DNA of 64,000 bases from Gigaspora rosea (lineage: Eukaryota > Glomeromycota > Glomeromycetes > Diversisporales > Gigasporaceae). Under the pieces are notes generated by a model. That model did not search any database. It saw only the letters and a program-made list of their open reading frames with translations, and was not told the origin of the DNA. The position numbers and the translations under genes are program-made. Shown here piece after piece: positions 45,060 through 56,245 of this stretch; position 1 is the first letter of the stretch; every line of letters starts with the position of its first letter. Location of the stretch: positions 121,313 through 185,312 of the forward strand of contig QKWP01000600.1 in the NCBI GenBank assembly GCA_003550325.1, written 5' to 3'.

Positions 45060-45365
45060 TTTAACTTAACATTATTACCTTTAACTTACTACCGCTACCT
45101 TTAACTTAATACCCTTAAAAATACTTTTTAGCCTTAATAAACCTGGTAAGAATTAGCTAACTTACTGCCGCTACTTTTAATTTACTACCTTTAATTTACT
45201 ACCTTTAACTTACTACCTTTAACTTACTACCTTTAACTTACTTACATACTACCTTTAACTTACATACTATCTTTAACTCTACCTTTAACTTACTACTACC
45301 TTTATCTTACTACCAAACTTGCTACCGCTACTTTTAGCTTATACTTTTAACTTAGTACTTTTAAT
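45060..45365 (+). repeat. CTTTAACTTACTAC minisatellite
   Basis: About 18 units of 14 bp, consensus ACCTTTAACTTACT with variants (CCGCTACTTTTAACTT). Located between the left terminus of the candidate composite element and the transposase relic. Confidence 0.7.
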
Positions 45366-45731
45366 TTTGAATCAAATATACTTACAAAATATAGCCGATA
45401 ACCAAAATAAAAGTACAATATATTCCTGGCAGTAAAAACGATTCTAGCAACTACGGATAGTGACGAGCAAAGCATAATAACAACGTGGGTTTTAAAAACG
45501 AGGTAATGTTTAAACCTCTTAATTTAATTCGAATATATTGATTATGACTCTAGCATCGCCAACCTAGAAAAATTTCGCTACTAGCATCAAGGTTAGGGTT
45601 TGGGTATATTTATATTGCACCTTAGCGAAGTTTTTTAGATTGATAATGCTAGAGGGTTTGTGATAGTATTTTACTCCCTATGATGGTATTTTACTTCCTA
45701 TACTTGCATCTTTTTTTAATTCAAAAAATAG

Positions 45732-48700
45732 ATGGCACATAATGAAAGTACATCCAATTTCAAAGACCTGAGCAATATTGAGTTTGGTGATTCAACACAT
45801 GGTCTTGAGTTTGATGAGCCGATATACGATCTTGAATTTAATGGACCAACAAGTGATTCAGTAGTTATTGTTCAAGAAAATAAAAATGTCGAATTGGACT
45901 GTTCCAAAGAGAAGCTATATGAAGGAATGATATTTCAAAGTTGGGAAGAAGCATTTGACACATTGGAACTATATTCTCAATATGAAGGGTTTAAGCTAAG
46001 GAAAGGACGTGTCGAGAAGACTTTGAATGGAACTATACGAAAAAGAACAATGTTGTGTGAACACAGTGGTAAATATAAACCTAAAAACATGCAATTGACT
46101 AAAGAAACAAGCACAAAATATATCAAATGTCTGTGGCATGTAAATTTGTCACAACCACAGAAGAATAATTCTAATGGAAATGTTTATATTACTACGTTAG
46201 ACAATGACCATAATCATAACTTGTCTTCTTATAGAACAAAATTTTTTAGTGATAGTGAACTTACCTGAGAAATGTATGAAAGGATAGAATTTTATGTGAA
46301 TACTGTTAAGATAAAGCCGCTACAAATTCAGAGGGCTTTACGGAAAGAATTTCCTGACCATGAAGTTTACCTTTCTGAAATTCATAAAGCAATAGAAAAT
46401 ATTACAGTGAGAAACGAAAGGATATGTCAAGTGATGCTGCATCATTGTACGAAGAATTAGTAAGAAGAAAAAATAAAGACCCTCGATGGTATGTTGCAAT
46501 TGAGTGGGACCGAGAATCACATAGCCTTCAAAAGCTATTTTGGATGTCTTCCGATCAGATCATCTTTTGGATAGGTATTGTGATATCATACTTAATGATA
46601 ATACCGCAAAAACAAACCGATATGATATGGCCCTCTCACTTTTTTTATGTGTTGATAATCATGGGTCTTTCCAACTAGTTGGATGTACGCTTATAAACGA
46701 TGAGTTAGCAGATTCGTATCGGTGGGTTTTACGTTAGACAAAACAAGCCACAGGAGGCCATGTACCTGCTGCTATTATGACCGATAATGATCCGGCTTTG
46801 GATCTTGCAATCTTCGAGAAGTATGAACAATCTTATGCCATGCATTGTATATTCTATATATCACAAAACCTTCCTTGAAATCTCGAGCCTAAGTTGGGTC
46901 AACAGTATCAGAAGTTTGTTCAAGATTTTTACACCACTAGAAATTCTCTTGTTCCAGAAGTTTTTGAACAAAAATGGAAACAGTTGATTAAGAAATATAA
47001 TAGGCCTAGAGTAGTAAAGTATCTAAAAACATTATATTCTTCGAAAAAAGCATGGGTACGTGCTTACACCACAAAGATCTTTACCACCGGCATACAATCA
47101 ACGACTCGTATTGAGAGTTACAACGCTCAGGTCAAAAGGCTGGTTTTAAACTCTAATATTAGCCTACTCGAACTTGCTGAAGCCTTGGAAGCAAGTATAG
47201 AAGAGAAGATTAAAAAAGCAAAGTATACATATTGGAAGACACAAATTCCATTGATATCGTCCGCCGCTACATTACTACAAACATTATTTCCTGAACTCGA
47301 TAAGGCTTTGAATCGGTTTATTACGACTGAAATACAAAAAATTCAGCGTGCTGAAATTAAAAGTTGCCTAAATTATCATGCAACTGCTATCGCAAAAGAT
47401 GAAATGATTAAATATCAAGAGGTATATACTGTTCTATATTGTTTTTTTAGGAATAATGTTGCAAAATGATACCAAACTTACAGAATCTTATTCTATTTAA
47501 GCCCGAGTCAGATGATATCTCGTTTGTAGAAGATGATGAAGATATTATGCAAATTTCGATTAATTCATGATTCGCGAGAGATGTACAGAATTTCTATATA
47601 TAGAAATGAGGATATTAAATAATAAAAACAATTAATACGTATAATCTGGAGCCGGAATTAAAATTTCACAATTCCTGTCAAGCCAACATCTTTTGTATTG
47701 CTAACCAAACTGTAGAGACAAATTTTCTCTTTCTAATAGTGGTAAAATCATCAAAATTGGCCCAATATATCAAGAAGTATTCTTATTTTTGTCTTTGTGG
47801 CTATATGAAATTTTTTTGCAGATCTGCAAAGAAATTTCATATGATCATAAAGACAAAAATGGGAATATCTCTTGATATATTAGCCCAATTTTGATGATTT
47901 TAACACCATTAGAAAGAGAAAACTTGTTTCTACAGTTTGGTTAGCAATACAAAAGATGTTAACTTGTCAGGAATTGAGAAATTTTAATTCCGGCTCTAGA
48001 TTATAGATATTAATTGTTTTTATTATATTTAATATCCCCACATGTATATATAGTATTACTATAGTAATTCTTTCCATTTCTTACGAATTACTAATTAAAA
48101 TAAAAAAAAAAATTAAAATAAAAAAAAATTAAAATAAAAAAAATTAAAATAAAAAAAAAATNACATATATATATAGTATTACTATAGTAATTCTTTCCAT
48201 CTCTCGTGAATTACTAATTAAGTATATATTGGAAAATATAGATGTTAACGAAATAGAGGAAATCTGGGCCATTTGTATAATTACGGCTTCAACATTCTGT
48301 CATTTTGTTGTCCTTCTTTCTGATAAGACTTACGTATGCTCTTGTTTGGGGCTTGTAAATCGTGGGGTAGTATGCCGTCACTTTTTTCAGTTGATGCTAT
48401 GTAGTCATGTAGCTGCATTTCATATTACATATATTCATAAAAGATGATACAAGAACATTTATAGCGATTTACAGGAAGAGCCTTATTATGTTGCCACGCG
48501 TTTTAGTAAGAATTTTTCTCAAGATCAACCTACAGAATTCACAAGGTCTAACATAAATAGATTGTTTACACCGGCTGATCTTCGGGATGAAAGAAAGGAA
48601 AACATTAATGAACAAAAGCTATATGGAGAATTATAGGGAGTTGCACAAAATATCATGCAAAAGGCAGTTCAACTTCGTAGACAAGATGTTCTTGAAAAAC

Positions 48701-48996
48701 TACAAAATTTATTAACTGAAATACTAGAGGAAGAGTTAGTAAACAGCCCAGCCAATAATGATAACGAGGAAATGTACAATAATAGCTTAGACGATAATGA
48801 AGAATATGAAGAAACTAATTCAATAGCTGATATACCTCTTCAAAATCCAAAAAAACGTAAAGCAAAAGGACGACCAAAAAGCTCTAAATGGATCAAGCGA
48901 TCAGAGGAATTAAAGCCAGCCAAACGTCAAAACCAATGTGGGAATTGTGGCGAGTATGAGCATTATAGACCTAAATGTTCAAAAAAAAGTAATTAG
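45732..48996 (+). pseudogene. MULE/FAR1-type transposase, decayed and interrupted
   Basis: ATG 45732 opens 178 codons: acidic N-terminus, then a FAR1/WRKY-GCM1-like DNA-binding region (FQSWEEAFDTLELYSQYEGF, TMLCEHSGKYKP, IKCLWHVNLS, LDNDHNHNL). TGA 46266 is in frame; the reading continues MYERIEFYVNTVKIKPLQIQ to about 46425, then shifts to SSDAASLYEELVRRKNKDPR, and shifts again near 46545 to the MULE catalytic domain: DNTAKTNRYDMALSLFLCVD, AAIMTDNDPALDLAI, AMHCIFYISQNLP, then IQSTTRIESYNAQVKRLVLN. TAG 46733 and TGA 46876 lie within. The frame is broken by a palindromic element at about 47560-48222. It resumes IDVNEIEEIWAICI, then a SWIM zinc finger YVCSCLGLVNRGVVCRHFFQ, TGA 48445, TAG near 48634, and ends with a basic tail and a CCHC knuckle CGNCGEYEHYRPKC. 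Cut-and-paste nuclear transposase, inactive here. Confidence 0.85.
47560..48222. mobile_element. Palindromic foldback element inside the MULE relic
   Basis: A near-perfect hairpin with centre GCAGATCTGC at about 47819-47828. Arms carry GGAGCCGGAATTAAAATTTC, GCTAACCAAACTGTAGA, AAAATCATCAAAATTGGCCC and TTTTGTCTTTGTGG in inverted order on the other side to about 48045. The outer part (TTCRCGAGAGATG) matches the right end at 48210, and the right outer block TAGTATTACTATAGTAATTC is present twice (48050 and 48171), separated by an A-rich tract holding the single N at 48162. The arm motif ATCAAAATTGGCCCAAT is shared with the foldback at 310-2285. Confidence 0.7.
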
Positions 48997-49737
48997 AGAA
49001 AGGATAGTTTACAAATCATTTTGTAATTATTTTTTTTTCAATAAATATACTGTATAATGATCTTTTAATAAATACTTAATATGAACATATAGTATTACCG
49101 TAGTATATAGAATATATATAAATGTAATAGTTATTACAAGTATTTGTTATCGATATCATTAAAATTACAAATCAATTTAGATATTGTTCAGTATTGTGGT
49201 GCAGCGCAATGATGAACAATATCTTGATTGATTCATGATTTTAATGATATCGACGACAAATACTTGTAATAATAACGGTTATTCACTTAAATACCCAATA
49301 TTTAACTTTTATGGAGTATCATCAGTGTTATCTTGTTCTTTTCACAAATTTATGATTATTTGGCACGAATGGTTGAACACAGGTGGGTTGACCTAGTTTT
49401 TTATATTAAAGAACATAGAATTTACTATACACTCTTATTTGATTTTTTTGATATGCATTAATTTAGTCGAATCATCCAGAGCTATAGTTGGCAGTAAAAG
49501 AAATTTCGACAATTACAGCTGATCATTTTATTGTTGAAGTTTCCTTTTTGAATTCTACCATTAAATTCAGGGCGGCCCTCAAAAGTGCAATAATATATTT
49601 TCTGAAACATTGGATTCAAAAAAAAATCAAAAAATTAATTTCTGGTCAAATTAAAGTTTTGAAGATCATCAGCCTAAACTAGGTTAATGCAGGCCAGCTA
49701 CCCTACATCGCTATATTTTGGGGCTGCTTTTTTTGGG
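48997..49737. other. No supported gene; contains a hairpin
   Basis: AT-rich sequence between the transposase relic and the satellite, with a small palindromic element at 49123-49285. The open frame at 49488 (64 codons) shows no features. Confidence 0.4.
49123..49285. repeat. Hairpin MITE of about 160 bp
   Basis: Arms TAATAGTTATTACAAGTATT + TGTTATCGATATCATTAAAAT and ATTTTAATGATATCG..AAATACTTGTAATAATAAC, with AGATATTGTTCA / TGAACAATATCT next to the loop. Non-coding. Confidence 0.65.
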
Positions 49738-52700
49738 TTAACTAGTAAGAATCTTAAACATTTAATTAACTATTTTCTGAAAATCTCTATGAGAACAATA
49801 CTATTACCTCTACAATGTCAGTGACGATCTTAAATCTAAGATGATAGACGTATACATGAGGACGAAAGCATTTCGGGTTTGAAACCCCGAAATTAAAATT
49901 TAAAGACGAAATTATTTTTGACCTACTTTACTTGAAAGACGAAATTATTTGTTACTTTTTTTGAATAGACGAAATTATAAAGAACATATCTATATAAATT
50001 TTATTTGCTCTTCCTTATAAAAAATTTTAATTTTCTTTAATGAAGACGAAATAGGCCTTTTTCAAAAATCAATTTCGGTAGCATCACTAGATAGACGTAG
50101 TAGTAAATATCCTTTATAAGAATTCTACTTTAAGTCTTGAATTCTTGAGTCAATTTTGGGAATGTTGCAGATAAGTATCTCTTCTCTTCGTTTCAAATCG
50201 TGTACATGTAAATTAACTCTTTTTTTTTTTCAGGTTAGCTAGTAAGAATCTTAAACATTTAAGTCTTAATGAACAATTTTCAATCAAATAATACTACACC
50301 TTTACAAGAACAATACTATTACCTCTACAATATTAGTGCTGATCTTAACTCTAAAACGATAGAAGTAGTAAAAGAATTCTACTTTGGGTTGAGTCAATTT
50401 TGGGAATGCAGATAAGTACTTATTTTTTTCGTTCCAAATCGTGTACACGTGAATTTACTCTTTTTTGTTTTTTTTTCAGGTTAACTAGTAAGAATCTTAA
50501 ACATTTAAGTTTTAATGAACAATTTTCAATCAAATAATACCGTACCTCTACGAGAACAATACTATTACCTCTACTATTAGTGCCGATCTTGAATCTAAGA
50601 TGATAGATGTAGTAGTAAAAGAATTCTACTTTGGGTCTTGAGTTCCTGGTCGATTTTAAGAATGCAAATAAGTACCTCTTTTCTTCGTTCCAAATCATGT
50701 ATATGTAAATTAACTCTTTTATTTTTTTTTCAGATTAACTTGTAAGAATCTTAACCATTTAAGTCTTAATGAACAAATAATACCGACCTCTACAATACTA
50801 GTGACGATCTTAAATCTAAGACGATAGACATAGTAGCAAAAGAACTCTACTTTGGGTTGAGTCGATTTTGAAAATGCAGATAAGTACCTCTTTTCTTCGT
50901 TCCAAATCATGTACACGTAAATTAACTCATTTTGGTTTTTTTTTTTAGATTAACTTGTAAGAATCTTAAACATTTAAGTCTTAATGAACAATTTCAATCA
51001 AATAATACCGATCTCTACAATATTAGTAATGATCTTAAATCTAAGACGATAGACATAGTAGTAAAAGAATTCTACTTTGGGTTGAGTCTATTTTGGAAAT
51101 GTAGATAAGTACCTCTTTTCTTCATTCAAATCATGTATATGTGAATTAACTCTTTTTTGTTTTTTTTTAGATTAACTAGTAAGAATCTTAAACATTTAAG
51201 TCTTAATGAACAATTTTCAATCAAATAATACTGTACCTCTACAAGAACAATACTATTGCCTCTACAATATTAGTGCTGATCTTAACTCTAAAACGATAGA
51301 TGTAGTAAAAGAATTCTACTTTGGGTTGAGTCGATTTTGGGAATGCATATAAGTACCTCTTTTCTTCGTTCCAAATCGTGTACACGTGAATTAACTCTTT
51401 TGTTTTTTTTTCAGGTTAACTAGTAAGAATCTTAAACATTAAGTCTTAATGAACAATTTTCAATCAAATAATACCGTACCTCTACGAGAACAATACTATT
51501 ATCTCTACAATATTAGTGCGGATCTTAAATTTAAGACGATAGACGTAATAGTAAAAGAATTCTACTTTGGGTCTTGAGTTCGAGTTGATTTTGAGAATGC
51601 AAATAAGTACCTCTTTTCTTCGTTCCAAATTATGTACACGTGAATTAACTCTTTTGTTTTTTTTTTAGATTAACTTGTAAGAATCTTAAACATTTAAGTC
51701 TTAATGAACAATTTCAATGACCTTTACAATATTAGTGACGATCTTAAATCTAAGACAATAGACATAGTAGTAAAAGAATTCTACTTTGGGGTTTGAGTTT
51801 TTGAGTCGATTTTGAAAATGCAGATGAGTACCTCTTTTCTTCGTTCCAAATTGTGTACACGTGAATTAACTTAACTCATTTTTGGGGTTTTTTTTTCAGA
51901 TTAACTTGTAAGAATCTTAAACATTTAAGTCTTAATGAACAATTTAATCAAATAATACCGACGACCTCTACAATGTTAGTGACGATCTTAAATCTAAGAC
52001 GATAGACATAGTAGTAAAAGAATTCTACTTTGGGTTGAGTTGATTTTGGAAATGTAGATAAGTACCTCTTTTCTTCGTTCAAATCATGTACATGTGAATT
52101 AACTCTTTTTTTGCTTTTTTTTTTTTTTAGATTAAACTTGTAAGAATCTTAAACATTTAAGTCTTAATGAACAATTTTTAATCAAATAATACTGTACCTC
52201 TACGAGAACAATACTATTAACTCTACAATATTAGTGACGATCTTAAATCTAAGACGATAGACTTAGTAGTAAAAGAATTCTACTTTGGGTCTTGAGTTCC
52301 TAAGTCGATTTTGAGAATGCAGATAAGTACCTCTTTTCTTCGTTCCAAATCGTGTACACGTGAATTAACTCTTTTTTGCTTTTTTTTCAGATTAACTTGC
52401 AAGAATCTTAAACATTTAAGTCTTAATGAACAATTTTAATCAAATAATAACGACCCCTAAATCTGAGACGATAGACATAGCAGTAAAAGAATTCTACTTT
52501 GGGTTTTGAGTTCTTGGAAATGCAGATAAGTACCTCTTTCTTCGTTCCAATTGTGTACATGTGAATTAACTCATTTTTGGTTTTTTTTTCAGATTAACTT
52601 GCAAGAATCTTAAACATTTAAGTTTTAATGAACAATTTCAATCAAATAATACCGACCTCTACAATATTAGTAATGATCTTAAATCTAAGACGATAGACAT

Positions 52701-55586
52701 AGTAGTAAAGAATTCTACTTTGGGTTGAGTCGATTTTGGAAATATGTACCTCTTTTCTTCGTTCAAATCGTGTACATGTGAATTAACTCTTTTTTGTTTT
52801 TTTTTTTTAGATTAACTAGTAAGAATCTTAAACATTTAAGTCTTAATGAACAATTTTCAATCAAATCATACCGTACCTCTAACAAGAACAATACTATTCC
52901 TCTACAATATTAGTGCCGATCTTAACTCTAAAACGATATATGTAGTAAAAGAATTCTACTTTGGGTTAAGTCGATTTTGGGAATACAGATAAGTACCTCT
53001 TTTTTTCGTTCTAAATCGTGTACATGTGAATTAACTCTTTTTTGTTTTTTTTTTTAGATTAACTAGTAAGAATTTTAAACATTTAAGTCTTAATGAAAAA
53101 TTTGAACAATTTTCAATCAAATAATACTGTACTTCTACACAATACTATTGCCTTTACAATATTAGTGCCGATCTTAACTCTAAAACGATAGATGTAGTAA
53201 AAGAATTCTATTTTGTGTTGAGTCGATTTTGGGAATGCAGATAAGTACTTCTTTTCTTCGTTTCAAATAGTGTACACGTGAATTAACTCTTTTTTGTTTT
53301 TTTTTTCAGGTTAACTAGTAAGAATCTTAAACATTTAAGCCTTAATGAACAATTTTCAATCAAATAATACCGTACCTCTACGAGAACAATACTATTACCT
53401 CTACAATATTAGTGCCGATCTTAAATCTAAGACGATAGACATAATAGTAAAAGAATTTTACTTTGGGTCTTGAGTTCCTGAGTCGATTTTGAGAATGCAA
53501 ATAAGTACCTCTTTTCTTCGTTCCAAATTATGTACACATGAATTAACTCTTTTGTTTTTTTTTCAGATTAACTTGTAAGAATCTTAAACATTTAAGTCTT
53601 AATGAACAATTCAATAACCTCTACAATATTAGTGACGATCTTAAATCTAAGACGATAGACATAGTAGTAAAAGAATTCTACTTTGGGTTGAGTCGATTTT
53701 GGAAATGTAGATAAGTACCACTTTTCTTCATTCAAATATGTACATGTAAATTAACTCTTTTTTGCTTTTTTTTTTTTAAATTAACTAGTAAGAATCTTAA
53801 ACATTTAAGCCTTAATGAACAATTTTCAATCAAATAATACCGTACCTCTACGAGAACAATACTATTAACTCTACAATATTAGTGCCGATTTTAAATCTAA
53901 GACAATAGATGTAGTAGTAAAAGAATTCTACTTTGGGTTTTGAGTTACTGAGTCGTTTTTGAGAATGCAGATAAGTACCTCTTTTCTTCGTTCCAAATCG
54001 TGTACATGTGAATTAACTCTTTTTTGTTTTTTTTTTCAGATTAACTTGCAAGAATCTTAAACATTTAAGTCCTAATGAACAATTTTAATCAAATAATACC
54101 GACCCCTAAATCTGAGATGATAGACATAGCAGTAAAAGAATTCTACTTTGGGTTTTGAGTTTTTGAGTCGATTTTGGAAATGCAGATAAGTATCTCTTTC
54201 TTTGTTCCAATCGTGTACACGTGAATTAACTTATTTTTGTTTTTTTTTCAGATTAACTTGTAAGAATCTTAAACCTAATGAACAATTTCAATCAAATAAT
54301 ACCGACCTCTACAATATTAGTGACGATCTTGATAGACATAGTAGTAAAAGAATTCTACTTTGGGTTGAGTCGATTTTGGAAATGCAGATAAGTATCTCTT
54401 CTCTTCGTTCCAAATCGTGTACATGTAAATTAACTCTTTTTTTTCAGGTTATCTAGTAAGAATCTTAAACATTTAAGTCTTAATGAACAATTTTCAATCA
54501 AATAATACTGTACCTCTATGAGAACAATACTATTAACTCTACAATATTAATGCCGATCTTAAATCTAAGACGATAGACATAGTAGTAAAAGAATTCTACT
54601 TTGGTCTTGAGTTTTTGAGTCGATTTTGAAATGCAGATAAGTACCTCTTTTCTTCGTTCCAAATCGTGTACACATAAATTAACTCTTTTTTGTCTTTTTT
54701 CAGATTAACTTGCAAGAATCTTAAGCATTTAAGTCTTAATAAACAATTTTAATCAAATAATAGTGACCCCTACAATATTTAGTGCCGATCTTAAATCTAT
54801 GACGATAGACATAGCAGTAAAAGAATTCTACTTTGGGTTTTGGGTTCGTAAGTTGATTTTGGAAATGCAGATAAGTACCTCTTTTTTCATTCCAAATCGT
54901 ATACACGTGAATTAACTCATTTTTGTTTTTTTTTCAGATTAACTTGTAAGAAAGAATCTTAAACATTTAAGTCTTAATGAACAATTTCAATTAAATAATA
55001 CCGACTTTTACAATATTAGTGACGATCTTAAATCTAAGATGATAGACATAGTAGTAAGAATTCTACTTTGGGTTGAGTCGATTTTGGAAATGCAGATAAG
55101 TATCTCTTCTCTTCGTTCCAAATCGTATACATGTTAACTCTTTTTTTTTTAACAATTTTCAATCAAATAATACCGTACCTCTACGAGAACAATACTATTA
55201 CCTCTACAATATTAGTGCTGATCTTAACTCTAAAACGATAGACATAGAAAGAATTCTATTTTGGATTGAGTCGATTTTGGGAAATAAGTACCACTTTTCT
55301 TTGTTCCAAATTATGTATATGTGAATTAACTCATTTTTGTTTTTTTTTCAGATTAACTTGTAAGAATTTTAAACATTTAAGTCTTAATGAACAATTTTCA
55401 ATCAAATAATACTGACCTCTACAATATTAGTGCCGATTTTAAATCCAAGACAATAGACGCAGTAGTAAAAGAATTCTACTTTGGGTTTTGAGTTCTTGAG
55501 TCGATTTTGGGAATGCAGATAAGTACCTTTTTTCTTCATTCCAAATCGTGTACATGTGAATTACCTCTTTTTTGTTTTTTTTTCAG
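49738..55586 (+). repeat. Large satellite, about 22 units of ~240 bp, each with a splice-signal cassette
   Basis: Unit landmarks in order: TTAACT(T/A)GTAAGAATCTT, AAACATTTAAGTCTTAATGA, ACAATTTTCAATCAAATAAT, ACCTCTACAATATTAGTG, GACGATAGACATAGTAGTAA, AAGAATTCTACTTTGGGT, GATAAGTACCTCTTTTCTTC, CAAATCGTGTACACGTGAAT, TAACTC, then T-rich tract and CAG. GTAAGAATCTTA starts occur near 49745, 50245, 50487, 50737, 50958 and so on to 55360, roughly every 200-260 bp. Some units carry an extra ACGAGAACAATACTATTACC block, so there are at least two unit types. The first unit holds the 239-bp MITE. The array ends at the acceptor-like TTTTTTTTTCAG before 55587. Confidence 0.9.
49853..50090 (+). mobile_element. 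239-bp MITE, copy 2, 9-bp duplication ATAGACGTA
   Basis: Same element as 7387-7625 (TACATGAGGACGAAAGCATT ... GTAGCATCACTAG), inserted in the first satellite unit. Flanks ATAGACGTA at 49844-49852 and 50091-50099. The duplicated site is the satellite's own GATAGACGTAG motif. Confidence 0.75.
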
Positions 55587-55832
55587 ATAAACTCAATTAG
55601 AAAACCAGAAAATCACTCGTCAACAACTCCAACCTACTATTTTTAAAAAATTAGGTCCACCAACGAACGACCTCCAACAAACCTTTATCAAAAAATCCTA
55701 AAGAAGATACTCTCCTATTACTTCTATGACATCGAACCTGCCAACTACACTACCTACGCTTTAATCGGCCTAGTCCACCAAATCCAAAATCAAAAGCATA
55801 AAAATGGCAAAACCCGAGGCCAAACCTACTAT
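55587..55832 (+). pseudogene. Orphan coding-like exon at the end of the satellite
   Basis: 246 nt between a 3' splice-site-like TTTTTTTTTCAG and a 5' splice-site-like GTAAGAATCTTA, both matching those of the satellite units. The G+C content is clearly higher than its surroundings. One frame reads TQLENQKITRQQLQPTIFKK then LGPPTNDLQQTFIKKS to TAA; a second then reads KKILSYYFYDIEPANYTTYA, LIGLVHQIQNQKHKNGKTRG and QTYY up to the donor. The two halves are joined by a frame change near 55695. I do not recognise the family. It looks like a decayed internal exon from which the satellite unit was derived. Confidence 0.5.
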
Positions 55833-55944
55833 GTAAGAATCTTAGAACAATACTATTACCTCTATGGATATATTGGCAATTTAAATTTGTCTTAATAAAC
55901 TATTTGCAATCGAATAATACTATATTCGAACTATTTTTCAGTAG

Positions 55945-56075
55945 CGATTTTAATTTCGTCAATTGTAAAGTAATTTTAATTTCGCCAATTGTATCAATGA
56001 TTTTAATTTCGTCAATTGTATCAATGATTTTAATTTCGTCAATTGTGATTTTAATTTCGTTAATTGTATCAATAA
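55945..56075 (+). repeat. 27-bp minisatellite TTTTAATTTCGTCAATTGTA
   Basis: Five direct copies of GATTTTAATTTCGTCAATTG with TATCAAT spacers, just downstream of an acceptor-like ATTTTTCAG (about 55942). Confidence 0.7.
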
Positions 56076-56245
56076 AATAGAAATTTTACAATATGTAATT
56101 CTGTAATTTGATTGGTTAATAGGCTGCAAGGTCGGATGCTCGTTTAATTAACAGGTCAGAGGTTGTCTGTGTCATGTGGTCTATTTTTATTGGTTAATTC
56201 TGGTGGTGCACGACCGTGCAGGTGCACAGAATTCTTAAACCCTTA

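Larger units (their letters stand above)
44808..56245 (+). mobile_element. Candidate composite element of about 11.4 kb bounded by inverted termini
   Basis: 44808-44852 reads TAAGGGAAAATGTTTTTCGT then GCACCTGCACGATCATGCAC. The reverse complement of 56201-56245 reads TAAGGGTTTAAGAATTCTGT then GCACCTGCACGGTCGTGCAC: about 31 of 45 positions agree, including a 13-base exact GTGCACCTGCACG. Between them lie a MULE-type transposase relic, a large satellite and an orphan exon. A further inverted pair lies outside (44731-44795 against 56688-56752). No clear target duplication was found, so this may also be two independent copies of one small element. Confidence 0.45.

Noticed and set aside
25217..48996. 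TGA read as tryptophan (code reassignment) to explain the many in-frame TGA codons
   Set aside because: The intact DUF300 gene ends with TGA, the broken genes also have TAG, TAA and frame changes, and several TGA codons stand where Arg is expected.
49738..55586. Satellite interpreted as a centromere
   Set aside because: A ~240-bp unit array of 6 kb is too little evidence; the splice-signal layout and the adjoining exon give a more specific explanation.
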